A stretch of 5,688 nucleotides of DNA, from positions 1 through 5,688 of the forward strand of contig CALMNJ010000337.1 of the NCBI GenBank assembly GCA_937868675.1, read 5' to 3'. Positions 1-5,688 of this stretch are shown in pieces; positions within the stretch are counted from its first letter, which is position 1; every line of letters begins with the position of its first letter. Under the pieces are notes generated by a model. That model made no database searches. It saw only the letters and a list, made by a program, of their open reading frames with translations, and was not told the DNA's origin. The DNA is from an uncultured Bacteroidota bacterium. GTDB lineage: Bacteria > Bacteroidota > Bacteroidia > B-17B0 > Aurantibacillaceae. The position numbers and the translations under genes are program-made.

Positions 1-72
1 ATTATGGCTTTCCTTTATCCTTACAGTAAATATACCATTATTCGGGTTTGGAAACAAGGTAATATTCTCTGA
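1..72 (-). other. Start of T9SS type A C-terminal sorting domain (partial)
   Basis: Residues 1215-1238 read SENITLFPNPNNGIFTVRI and then stop at the window edge. The I-x-L-F-PNPNNG-x-F-x-V pattern is the N-terminal strand of the type A sorting domain recognised by the type IX outer-membrane translocon of Bacteroidota. The conserved C-terminal part of the domain lies outside the window. Confidence 0.9.
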
Positions 73-3000
73 AACCTTGATGCTGCCGTAGTCTTTAATT
101 CCCACCACACTAAAATTGGAAACAGAGAACATGGTAATGATTCCATCAGCAAGTGAACCACTTACATCCGCCACTGCTGAATCAAAATGACAAACATTGT
201 TATAGCGCACCAATGGGTAAGAGTTAGATTTGCTTCGAGTAAAACCCGTAACAAACACGTTCCCGAAATTGTTTGCCTCCAGTGCATAGCCCCATTCGTC
301 ATTGCTTCCGGTTGCTATTCCTTGGCTTGGCAAAGAAGAACCCAAGTAGGTTGTCCACTTTCGTTTATTATCGCTGCTATAACCGAGCATAAATCCATCC
401 CAACCAATTTTATTAGGTTGCTGATAATAACCGGAGGTAGGTGTTAATTTAAAATTACTGCCTGGGCAGGAAGTGTTTGAGCCGATAAGATAACATTGAA
501 CATATCCGGTTACAAATAAATTGTAATTCGGGTCAATAGCCACATCAAAGGCTTGTTCAGAATTTGGAGTGGCATGATAGGCCGACCATAAGCGTTGCCC
601 AGTTTTTGTATTAAATTTCATTAACTGAATTTCATCGCTTGCTACCGTATTAACATCGCCGGAATCGGTACTGGCTTTTACAAATGGAAAAACCGAGCTT
701 GTTCCATATCCACAAAGAACCATGACTGTATCCCTGATTGTCATGTTTGAGGCATAATCATTGCTATTTCCTCCAATGTAGGTTGACCAATTTAAAAAGT
801 CACCCGGAGCAAAACGTTGTAAAGTCCAATCAATAGAGCTTTGCGCGTTGGCAGTGTAAAAACTTGGAGCCGGAGAAAGCACATTTACTCCGTAGGTTGC
901 GCCAGTGAAGCCAAAAATGTACCAGTTACCATTGTTATCCACAGCGCCACCTTTCACCTCTGTTCCGGTTTTTGTACAATGTTTCACCACGCCCTGCGTG
1001 TCAACCCTCATAAAAAATCCATCCCCTGCACTGTAAACACCTCCACCTGAATTAACCAATGCCAGATTACTACTGCGTGAACGCCCACCAAACCAAACCT
1101 GTCCGTTGTGGTATTTAGCCACCTCCAAATATTCCCCGCCGTTACCGCCGTAATAGCTACTATAACGAAGACCACTACCAGTAGGATTTAATTTAAATAT
1201 AATGGCATTGCCACAATCAGATGGCCCTGTTGCCCCGTTAGAAGTTTGATTCAGGCCACCAGATGCAGTAACTGGCACAATTGGCATATTATTAGAATTC
1301 GTTGAACCTACACAGTAAACATTAAATAATGAGTCCACCGCCACGTCAAACAACTTCGTGTCCGGCGTGCTTCCGCAACCATTATTAGCCTGCGATTGTG
1401 ACCTGAAATAAGTGCTAAATAATAGTTTTCTGTCGGGTCTAAACTTGCTTAATGTCCCGTAGTACACTGCGGCGGAATTGCTGCCAGATGGAGCGCTCTG
1501 ATAGGAACCGGCGACATAAGGAAAGTTAATCGCTGCACTATACCCGCAGGTATAATAATTATTTCGCGTATCAACAGCACTGCCTAACATATCTTCCTTT
1601 CCCTGCCCTCCAATAAAAGTTGACCATGAAACGTTATCAATCGGCCCATAAGAACCGCCGCCTGCGGCTGGCTTGGAAACGTAAACAACCAATGGAAGGT
1701 TAGACGTGAAACTTGGAACGTTGAACCCGTAAAGGTTCGAGCCCAAAACCTGCCAGTTTGCCGTAACAGGCGCAAGTGTATAGGTCATTGTAATAAAATT
1801 GTATGCAACCTGATAGGCTGTCACCCGGCCAATGTTAAAATCGCCTAAGCGCGTGTAAACGATCAAATCACCGCTTCCGTCAACTATAGTGCTATCCGCA
1901 CCTGAAAACTCAAATTGTGGAATGTTGTATATTTCTGGTTTCTTGAATACAAAGTAGGTTTTAAGGCCCTGAGAATTGGAATAATAATGCATATCCGTGT
2001 ATGGGTATAAGTTCGGAACAAAAAGGCGCTGGTAATTCGTGGCGCTGATACCATTAGTGTTAGAGCCTATAAAATAATTGTTGCTGTAATCTTTGGCATC
2101 ATATGAAAAAAACTCAGCAAGAGAATTAGCGCCTACAATACTCATGTCAACCCTTTGCAGGCTGTCCGGTAGGTCATCTAAAGCCGGGTTTGAATTGCAA
2201 AGCAGAAAGCTGATGCGGTTTGCGCTGATATAATGTGAAGGCGAGGTGGAATTATTAAAGAAAGCCACTGAGGTTTCATTTACAGCAACGCCATCAGTTT
2301 GTAAAACCTGCCCTTTGTTTTGCTCGAAAGTGAATTGACGGTTAGGGCTCTCCGGGGTTCCCAAATCCAAAGGAAAATAAACCGGAGTTTGATTTATTTT
2401 AAGGCAGGTATAATCGTACAATGCACTTGAATTTTTGCACATGCCACCTACATAAACAACACCCACACCATTTACAGCAAGCCCTGTACTTGCGTCAATA
2501 TCACTCGCATTACCGTCCTGATAAACCCGCCAGCTTGTGTTTCCGGTTGGGGTAAGCTGGTACACGAACATATCCTTAGTTGCCCGTTGTTTTTCGCCAC
2601 ACACATAAAAGTGGTTGGCAATAGTATCACAGGCAATATGCGGGTTGGCGGCAAGGCTGTAAAGCCCGGTACTTTCAACATTAACCCATAATTGAGTACC
2701 GGTACTGTCAAACAAAAGGGTGTGATATTCATAAACACTGCTATTAATGGCGGTGCCTACAACTGCCACGTTACCGGTGCTGTCCCTTACCAAATCAGTT
2801 GCAAGGTTTGCGGAGTTGCCAAAATCATAGGTTTGAGTATAAACGGAACTGCCTGTTCCGCCATCAATCCTTAAAATCGCTGCATCCATTCCGGTGCCTG
2901 TATTATCCAATTGTCCGCAAACAAGCACATCCGCCCCGGACTTTGTCATACCAAAAGGAACATCGTTGCCATTGGCAGTACCATTGTAAATGGTACTCCA

Positions 3001-3714
3001 TTGTATTGAACCATTACTCCCATTCAGCTTATAAACCAATATATCCTTGCCATTGGTGGCATCGGTAGTGCTGCCAGTAACGTAAACATCGTTTCCAATC
3101 ATCACAAGCTTTTTACCTTCATCATCCTGGCCAGAAGCGCCGTTATAGGTATGTGTCCATTGCAGGGAGCCGGAGGAGTTAAGTTTAATGGTAACAATGT
3201 CAAAATCCCCATTCATGTTTTTTGACCGGCCCGTTATATAGCTGTTCCCACTTACATCTACCGCAATATCCGAGGCTTCATCAATATCACCGGTATTATT
3301 GTACCTGTATGTCCATACCTGTGTACCAATATTATTGTATTTAATCACAATGTAATCGTTATTGGTAGGGGTGTCAAAGCTTGTACCTGCAACAAAAAAG
3401 TCCGTCCCGCTTAATCTGATAGCTGCGCCCACATCGTAGCCTCCGTTATCGTAGGCATTGTTAAAAATCAGGTTTCCCAACGAATCCCGTTTCATGGTAA
3501 GGATATCGTAGGTAGAAGTATTTGTTCCGCTACTTGTGTACCCGGTAAGGTACATATTGTTGTTTGCGTCAATCGTTGTAGGGGCGTTTTGCACGTAAGC
3601 GGCGTGTTGATAAAACTGCACCCAATCGCGGTTTGGTACCACATAAGGGGTACTCTGGGCCATAGCAAATAGCCCCCCGGCAGCCAGTATAGCTGTAATA
3701 ATGTTTTTCTTCAT
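1..3714 (-). CDS. Secreted double beta-propeller (SBBP-type) protein with T9SS type A sorting domain, 3' end cut by window edge
   Basis: One stop-free frame of 1238 codons reads from ATG at 3714 to the first base of the window; its stop lies outside. In order it shows a signal peptide (residues 1-19), eight repeats of about 52 residues (about 25-447), a middle domain opening with an F-E-Q-NKGQ motif (463-469, DUF7948-like), seven longer repeats with WSTFIGG/WSTYIGG-type strands and D-x-x-x-N-x-Y-x-x-G turns (about 691-1200), and LFPNPNNG (1220-1227), the hallmark of a type A T9SS sorting domain. Such proteins cross the inner membrane by Sec and the outer membrane by T9SS, and are then released or anchored to the cell surface. 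By family knowledge the repeats fold as beta-propellers, usually for binding or adhesion; no catalytic motif is visible, so the ligand is unknown. About 50-60 more residues are expected beyond the edge. The frame is coherent throughout, with no frameshift. Confidence is high for secretion and repeats, low for precise role. Confidence 0.93.
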   Translation of the reverse strand, partial: MKKNIITAILAAGGLFAMAQSTPYVVPNRDWVQFYQHAAYVQNAPTTIDANNNMYLTGYTSSGTNTSTYDILTMKRDSLGNLIFNNAYDNGGYDVGAAIRLSGTDFFVAGTSFDTPTNNDYIVIKYNNIGTQVWTYRYNNTGDIDEASDIAVDVSGNSYITGRSKNMNGDFDIVTIKLNSSGSLQWTHTYNGASGQDDEGKKLVMIGNDVYVTGSTTDATNGKDILVYKLNGSNGSIQWSTIYNGTANGNDVPFGMTKSGADVLVCGQLDNTGTGMDAAILRIDGGTGSSVYTQTYDFGNSANLATDLVRDSTGNVAVVGTAINSSVYEYHTLLFDSTGTQLWVNVESTGLYSLAANPHIACDTIANHFYVCGEKQRATKDMFVYQLTPTGNTSWRVYQDGNASDIDASTGLAVNGVGVVYVGGMCKNSSALYDYTCLKINQTPVYFPLDLGTPESPNRQFTFEQNKGQVLQTDGVAVNETSVAFFNNSTSPSHYISANRISFLLCNSNPALDDLPDSLQRVDMSIVGANSLAEFFSYDAKDYSNNYFIGSNTNGISATNYQRLFVPNLYPYTDMHYYSNSQGLKTYFVFKKPEIYNIPQFEFSGADSTIVDGSGDLIVYTRLGDFNIGRVTAYQVAYNFITMTYTLAPVTANWQVLGSNLYGFNVPSFTSNLPLVVYVSKPAAGGGSYGPIDNVSWSTFIGGQGKEDMLGSAVDTRNNYYTCGYSAAINFPYVAGSYQSAPSGSNSAAVYYGTLSKFRPDRKLLFSTYFRSQSQANNGCGSTPDTKLFDVAVDSLFNVYCVGSTNSNNMPIVPVTASGGLNQTSNGATGPSDCGNAIIFKLNPTGSGLRYSSYYGGNGGEYLEVAKYHNGQVWFGGRSRSSNLALVNSGGGVYSAGDGFFMRVDTQGVVKHCTKTGTEVKGGAVDNNGNWYIFGFTGATYGVNVLSPAPSFYTANAQSSIDWTLQRFAPGDFLNWSTYIGGNSNDYASNMTIRDTVMVLCGYGTSSVFPFVKASTDSGDVNTVASDEIQLMKFNTKTGQRLWSAYHATPNSEQAFDVAIDPNYNLFVTGYVQCYLIGSNTSCPGSNFKLTPTSGYYQQPNKIGWDGFMLGYSSDNKRKWTTYLGSSLPSQGIATGSNDEWGYALEANNFGNVFVTGFTRSKSNSYPLVRYNNVCHFDSAVADVSGSLADGIITMFSVSNFSVVGIKDYGSIKVSENITLFPNPNNGIFTVRIKESHN
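115..1644 (-). repeat. C-terminal propeller: seven SBBP-type repeats
   Basis: Anchors of the W-S-T-Y-x-G-G type recur at W697, F766, Y851, H912, W976, W1043 and W1120, with uneven steps of 69, 85, 61, 64, 67 and 77 residues. The best units read WSTFIGG (697), YSSYYGG (851) and WSTYIGG (976), followed by a turn like D-x-x-x-N-x-Y-x-x-G. The fourth unit is degenerate, with HCTKTG at the strand. Seven units match the seven-bladed ring implied by the SBBP family name. Longer loops than in the N-terminal array make this a distinct propeller. Confidence 0.75.
1645..2352 (-). other. Middle domain with NKGQ motif (DUF7948-like)
   Basis: Residues about 455-690 do not follow the repeat pattern. They begin with FTFEQNKGQV (residues 461-470), matching the F-x-x-NKGQ signature that, to my knowledge, opens the DUF7948 domain found ahead of SBBP repeats in many secreted bacterial proteins. 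Further along come an NYFIG motif, an NLYPYTDMHYYSN stretch (the family's 'Y-x-x-I/M-x-x-x-x-Y' region) and an FEFSGADS segment, then the SBBP array. The function of this domain is not established. The assignment is by motif memory only and needs a profile search. Confidence 0.6.
2374..3642 (-). repeat. N-terminal propeller: eight repeats of about 52 residues
   Basis: An aromatic residue in a W-x-x-x-Y type strand recurs at W31, F84, W134, W186, W239, Y292, W343 and W395, giving steps of 53, 50, 52, 53, 53, 51 and 52 residues. Between these anchors each unit carries a pattern like D-x-x-GN-x-Y-x-TG-x-S, then D-I/F-x-x-x-K-x-x-x-x-G. These are protein repeats; the DNA copies are diverged. By analogy with SBBP and related families each unit should form one four-stranded blade. 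Eight units suggest an eight-bladed ring, or seven blades plus a shared closing strand. Confidence 0.75.
3658..3714 (-). other. Signal peptide of the propeller protein
   Basis: The first 19 residues have a basic start (MKKN), a hydrophobic core of Ile, Leu, Ala and Gly, and an A-M-A motif followed by Gln, a good signal peptidase I site (cut after Ala19). This decides the start at 3714, because the next Met (residue 18) would lose the signal. It supports Sec export before T9SS transport. Confidence 0.85.
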
Positions 3715-3840
3715 GTTGTTTGTTTTAAATTAATAATGAGTTTTTCAAAGGCACATTAATTGGTCAATACAGATTGTTGCCTGTCTTATTCTGTTTTAAG
3801 GGGTTATACATCTTACAATTAGCATTTAGATAAATCGGTG

Positions 3841-3848
3841 CAAAGTCA
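3841..3848 (-). promoter_or_regulatory. Possible -7 element for the propeller gene
   Basis: On the minus strand TGACTTTG, followed by CA, matches seven of eight positions of the Bacteroidota -7 consensus TAnnTTTG. It lies just after the stop codon of the upstream minus gene and would give a leader of about 120 nt. No TTG is found at the expected -33 distance, so this is weak. Nothing better was found in the 3715-3849 spacer, and no clear terminator hairpin is visible there. Confidence 0.3.
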
Positions 3849-3849
3849 A

Positions 3850-4395
3850 TTAAAAATCAATGGAGTTGCCTTTAATAATAATTGGTTTTCTCTTTTTTTT
3901 ATCACTGCTTCTCTTTCTTATAAAGGCATTTGTTGTTGTGTAATTATTCATAAACTTTCGCACCAATTTAAACCACTCCTCTTCCCTGAACTGATATTCA
4001 TAACTCTCCTTAAAAAGTAATTCAAGGGTTGGCTGGTTAAATTCAAGGAGTATATCAATTAACTGCGGCTCCATATTCATGCGGGTAATGGGTTTGCTAA
4101 ATTCACAAAAGTGGACTCCAGAATATTGCGTAAGCAAAACGAAAAAGAATTTGGTTAAGAGCCACTCCTGATACACCCCGTAGTTCTGTTCCAGTTTGTC
4201 AGCCAGATTTAACAATACAATCTGCTTGTTATAAAACAGGTTCCCGGCACCGGGCTTCACCAAAAAGTTATTTCTCATCTGCACCGTAATAATATAACGG
4301 TCTCTAACGTTTAGCCCATTGTGCTTATAGCGTAGCCAGTCCTCCCAGAGGATATTGTATTTGAGAATCCAGTTTTTTAATACAGCTTGTTCCAT
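3850..4395 (-). CDS. Hypothetical protein, 181 residues, aromatic-rich with basic tail
   Basis: I do not recognise this protein. It reads from ATG at 4395 to TAA at 3850-3852. It has no signal peptide and no convincing membrane span; the hydrophobic patch near LLTKFFFVLLTQY (about residues 79-91) is short and probably a buried helix. The sequence is rich in Trp, Tyr, Phe and Leu, predicts as mostly helical, and ends in a Lys/Arg cluster (residues 160-170), which could contact nucleic acid or be only a disordered tail. No catalytic motif is seen. No Shine-Dalgarno precedes the ATG, which is normal for Bacteroidota. It lies 135 bp upstream of the propeller gene on the same strand and is divergent from the response regulator, with which it shares a 146-bp intergenic region. 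It is more likely real than a shadow, because no competing gene occupies the region and a candidate promoter precedes it. Confidence 0.8.
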   Translation of the reverse strand: MEQAVLKNWILKYNILWEDWLRYKHNGLNVRDRYIITVQMRNNFLVKPGAGNLFYNKQIVLLNLADKLEQNYGVYQEWLLTKFFFVLLTQYSGVHFCEFSKPITRMNMEPQLIDILLEFNQPTLELLFKESYEYQFREEEWFKLVRKFMNNYTTTNAFIRKRSSDKKKRKPIIIKGNSIDF

Positions 4396-4424
4396 AATAT
4401 TAAGAGCGAAGGGTTAGAACGCAC

Positions 4425-4432
4425 TAAATATA
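4425..4432 (-). promoter_or_regulatory. Candidate -7 element for the 181-residue gene
   Basis: The minus strand reads TATATTTA, seven of eight positions of the Bacteroidota TAnnTTTG. It sits about 30 bp upstream of the ATG at 4395. The same octamer occurs at the candidate promoter of the small gene at 5357. No TTG is seen at the -33 distance; the palindrome at 4456-4471 begins at about that point. Confidence 0.35.
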
Positions 4433-4455
4433 CGATATGAAAATGCGCTTGTCAT

Positions 4456-4471
4456 GTACATATTTATGTAC
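4456..4471. promoter_or_regulatory. 16-bp palindrome between divergent genes, putative operator
   Basis: GTACATA and TATGTAC form perfect 7-bp arms around TT. The site lies in the 146-bp divergent intergenic region. It is exactly 23 bp from the candidate -7 element of the minus gene (4425-4432) and exactly 23 bp from that of the response regulator (4495-4502). That position, touching both -33 zones, would suit a shared operator. A run of seven T follows on the plus strand, but the stem is short and AT-rich and no gene ends here, so a terminator is unlikely. Confidence 0.45.
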
Positions 4472-4494
4472 TTTTTTTACTTGGCGGGAATGTT

Positions 4495-4502
4495 TACTTT
4501 CG
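4495..4502 (+). promoter_or_regulatory. Candidate -7 element for the response regulator gene
   Basis: TACTTTCG matches TAnnTTTG at seven of eight positions and is followed by GCAAA. It would start transcription about 33 bp before the ATG at 4542. The -33 position holds a T-run rather than TTTG, so this promoter could depend on an activator. Confidence 0.4.
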
Positions 4503-4541
4503 GCAAAATCTCATTGTTCTTTTATTAATCTGTTTTAGCCC

Positions 4542-5210
4542 ATGAAAACTGATAAAATAAAGTTGCTTATTGCCGAAGATCATAAGATCATGCGGCGTGC
4601 GCTTGCTGAGGAACTCAATTGCGGCAGCATTGAAGTGCTTGGCGCTGCTGAAAATGGGCAAATTCTTATTGAACTCATAAGTAAAGAAGTGCCGGATATT
4701 GTGCTGCTTGATTTGGAAATGCCTGTAATGACCGGAAAAGAAGCACTGGAGCATATCGCGGTACATTATCCAGGTGTGAGGTGCGTTATTTACAGTTACG
4801 ACAACGCTCCTTTATCAATCAGCGGAATGGTCATGAAGGGGGCATGTGCTTATCTAACAAAGGACGTTGGAATTGATGATATTAAAAAAGCTATTGAAAA
4901 CGTGTACTATGATGGCTATTATTTCAATGCCCACCTTTCAAGGCAGATTCTGGATGAACTTCGGGATAGTAAAAAACCATTTGTTTATATTGGCGAGTCG
5001 AAATATACCGAAATTGAAATCGAAGTAATAAAGCTGTTGTGGGCCTCGGTGCCAACAGAAAAAATGGCTGAAATGCTTGGTATGACAACCTTCGGTATTC
5101 AGGCACATAAAAAACGAATTTATAAAAAAGCCGAGGCCAACAATGTTGTGTCTTTGGTTAAGTACGCCATCAAGCACGGCATTATTGTTCCGACAAAAGG
5201 AGGTGAATAG
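4542..5210 (+). CDS. NarL/LuxR-family DNA-binding response regulator
   Basis: This 222-residue protein has the standard length and layout of NarL-type regulators. The receiver domain (about 7-122) shows the acidic pair E12-D13 in IAEDH, the phosphoacceptor D57 in LLDLEMPVMTG, Ser85 at the switch position and K107 in LTKD, so it should accept phosphate. The C-terminal helix-turn-helix (about 154-216) runs from YTEIEIEVIKLL through EKMAEMLGMT and IQAHKKRIYKKA to LVKYAIKHGII, the LuxR-type pattern. The recognition-helix start (MTTFGIQAH) departs from the common S-x-x-T-V-x-x-H form. Phosphorylated family members dimerise and bind promoter DNA. No histidine kinase is in the window, so the partner and signal are unknown. 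The ATG at 4542 is the natural start because the receiver domain begins at once. The gene is divergent from the 181-residue gene and lies 146 bp before a small same-strand gene. Confidence 0.95.
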   Translation: MKTDKIKLLIAEDHKIMRRALAEELNCGSIEVLGAAENGQILIELISKEVPDIVLLDLEMPVMTGKEALEHIAVHYPGVRCVIYSYDNAPLSISGMVMKGACAYLTKDVGIDDIKKAIENVYYDGYYFNAHLSRQILDELRDSKKPFVYIGESKYTEIEIEVIKLLWASVPTEKMAEMLGMTTFGIQAHKKRIYKKAEANNVVSLVKYAIKHGIIVPTKGGE

Positions 5211-5228
5211 ATAAGCTGTTTTCATTGC

Positions 5229-5280
5229 ATGTAGTTTAAATATGTAGTTTATGCAAATAAAAAACTACACGGTGCTACAC
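5229..5280. repeat. Cluster of TGTAG motifs, two direct and two inverted
   Basis: TGTAG occurs on the plus strand at 5230-5234 and 5243-5247, within a 10-bp direct repeat ATGTAGTTTA (5229-5238 and 5242-5251). It occurs on the minus strand (CTACA) at 5265-5269 and 5275-5279. The second and third copies make an 8-bp stem, TGTAGTTT (5243-5250) with AAACTACA (5262-5269), around an 11-nt loop. The array sits between the response regulator stop and the promoter of the small gene. No T-run follows the stem, so a regulator-binding cluster is more likely than an intrinsic terminator, though a role in ending the regulator transcript cannot be excluded. Confidence 0.5.
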
Positions 5281-5298
5281 TTTAATAAAACTTCACGG

Positions 5299-5330
5299 TT
5301 GGCAATTATACCTAAAATGGTATATATTTA
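5299..5330 (+). promoter_or_regulatory. Candidate Bacteroidota promoter for the small gene
   Basis: TTG at 5299-5301, then 21 bp, then TATATTTA at 5323-5330, fits the Bacteroidota pattern of a -33 TTTG-like box and a -7 TAnnTTTG box. Transcription would start near 5337, leaving a leader of about 20 nt before the ATG at 5357. It is the best-formed promoter in the window and suggests the small gene can be transcribed apart from the response regulator. Confidence 0.5.
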
Positions 5331-5356
5331 AGCCATTAACCATTAACAATCACATT

Positions 5357-5680
5357 ATGTTTACAGGAAACGAAGACCAGCTAATTTCATTGTCGGAAGG
5401 CAGTGCTTTAACAGCAAATTTCCGCGCTTGGCTTGAGGCAACGCAAAGCAGCGATCCCACTCTGGGCGAATACCACAGTAAAGCCCTCATTGAATCTATC
5501 CTTGCACAGGATGGTTGCGTTGGTGTAAGATCATATTATGGAATGGACGCTGACGGAAAAAGAAAACTTGTTTTGGTAGGTGTTACGGCAAATGAAAACG
5601 ATATTGTTGACGGGGTACTTGGTGACAGGTCTTATAAATGTCCTCCTCATTCGGGGAACGCTAACTCACTCAACTCCTGA
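5357..5680 (+). CDS. Small hypothetical protein, 107 residues, of a probable Bacteroidota family
   Basis: ATG at 5357 to TGA at 5678-5680. There is no signal peptide or membrane segment, so a cytosolic protein is expected. The N-terminus (ISLSEGSALTANFRAWLEA) looks helical. The middle has a hydrophobic strand pattern: CVGVRSYYGMDADGKRKLV and then LVGVTANENDI. The end is CPPHSGNANSLNS. It has two cysteines, C54 and C95. From memory this layout (E-x-x-x-x-T-x-x-x-R start, G-C-V-G-x-R-x-Y centre, ANEND, CP-P and a terminal N-x-LNS) resembles small uncharacterised Bacteroidota proteins, in which the tail often has a second Cys that is Ser99 or nearby here; I could not check this. No Shine-Dalgarno is seen. 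It follows the response regulator on the same strand after 146 bp, with its own promoter-like sequence, so it may be a target of that regulator. The function is unknown. Confidence 0.85.
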   Translation: MFTGNEDQLISLSEGSALTANFRAWLEATQSSDPTLGEYHSKALIESILAQDGCVGVRSYYGMDADGKRKLVLVGVTANENDIVDGVLGDRSYKCPPHSGNANSLNS

Positions 5681-5688
5681 AAGTACCG

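Noticed and set aside
187..3068. Several short open frames (60-89 residues) on both strands within 187-3068
   Set aside because: They lie inside the 1238-codon minus-strand propeller gene in other frames, have no recognisable motifs or start signals, and are explained as shadows of that gene.
3715..3849. TGTA triplets on the minus strand as a third copy of the ATGTA(C/G) tandem site
   Set aside because: Only one ATGTAT is present, and the other TGTA copies are irregularly spaced; this is expected by chance in AT-rich DNA.
3838..4020. Plus-strand open frame of 60 residues
   Set aside because: It is antisense to the 3' part of the 181-residue gene, low in complexity, and has no promoter or family signal.
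4456..4478. Palindrome plus T-run as an intrinsic terminator
   Set aside because: The stem is only 7 bp and AT-rich with a 2-nt loop, and no plus-strand gene ends just upstream, so an operator is the better reading.
4494..5225. Three minus-strand open frames of 60-95 residues opposite the response regulator
   Set aside because: The plus strand encodes a textbook response regulator here; the antisense frames have odd composition (many Phe, His, Tyr) and no family features.
1..5688. CRISPR array, tRNA or rRNA genes, insertion sequence ends
   Set aside because: No regularly spaced DNA repeats, cloverleaf sequence, rRNA signature or transposase reading frame was found. The only regular repetition is at protein level in the propeller gene.

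Overview
The window looks like a piece of a Bacteroidota chromosome or metagenomic contig. The clearest sign is the large minus-strand gene. It encodes a signal peptide, beta-propeller (SBBP-type) repeats and, at the window edge, the start of a type IX secretion (T9SS) type A C-terminal sorting domain (LFPNPNNG). T9SS is confined to Bacteroidota. The weak or absent Shine-Dalgarno sequences and the -7-like octamers resembling TAnnTTTG fit the same phylum.

Layout. Positions 1-3714 (minus) are one uninterrupted reading frame of 1238 codons that runs off the left edge. It encodes a secreted multidomain protein: a signal peptide, eight repeats of about 52 residues, a middle domain of the kind that carries an F-x-x-NKGQ motif (DUF7948-like), seven longer SBBP-type repeats, and the sorting domain. 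Positions 3715-3849 are a short spacer that probably holds this gene's leader and promoter. Positions 3850-4395 (minus) encode an unrecognised 181-residue protein with a basic tail. Positions 4396-4541 separate divergent genes and hold a 16-bp palindrome placed exactly midway between two candidate -7 elements. Positions 4542-5210 (plus) encode a NarL/LuxR-type response regulator with no sensor kinase in the window. Positions 5211-5356 are an AT-rich spacer with four copies of TGTAG (two per strand) and a plausible promoter. Positions 5357-5680 (plus) encode a small 107-residue cytosolic-looking protein that resembles a Bacteroidota family of unknown function.

How the parts may relate. The secreted propeller protein and the regulator region are probably separate transcription units. 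The most suggestive local link is that both plus-strand genes are preceded by a tandem ATGTA(C/G) motif, with copies 12 and 13 bp apart. This could mean co-regulation, perhaps autoregulation by the response regulator. That is inference. Nothing in the window proves a novel system, but the double-propeller architecture and the regulator/small-protein pair deserve a second look.
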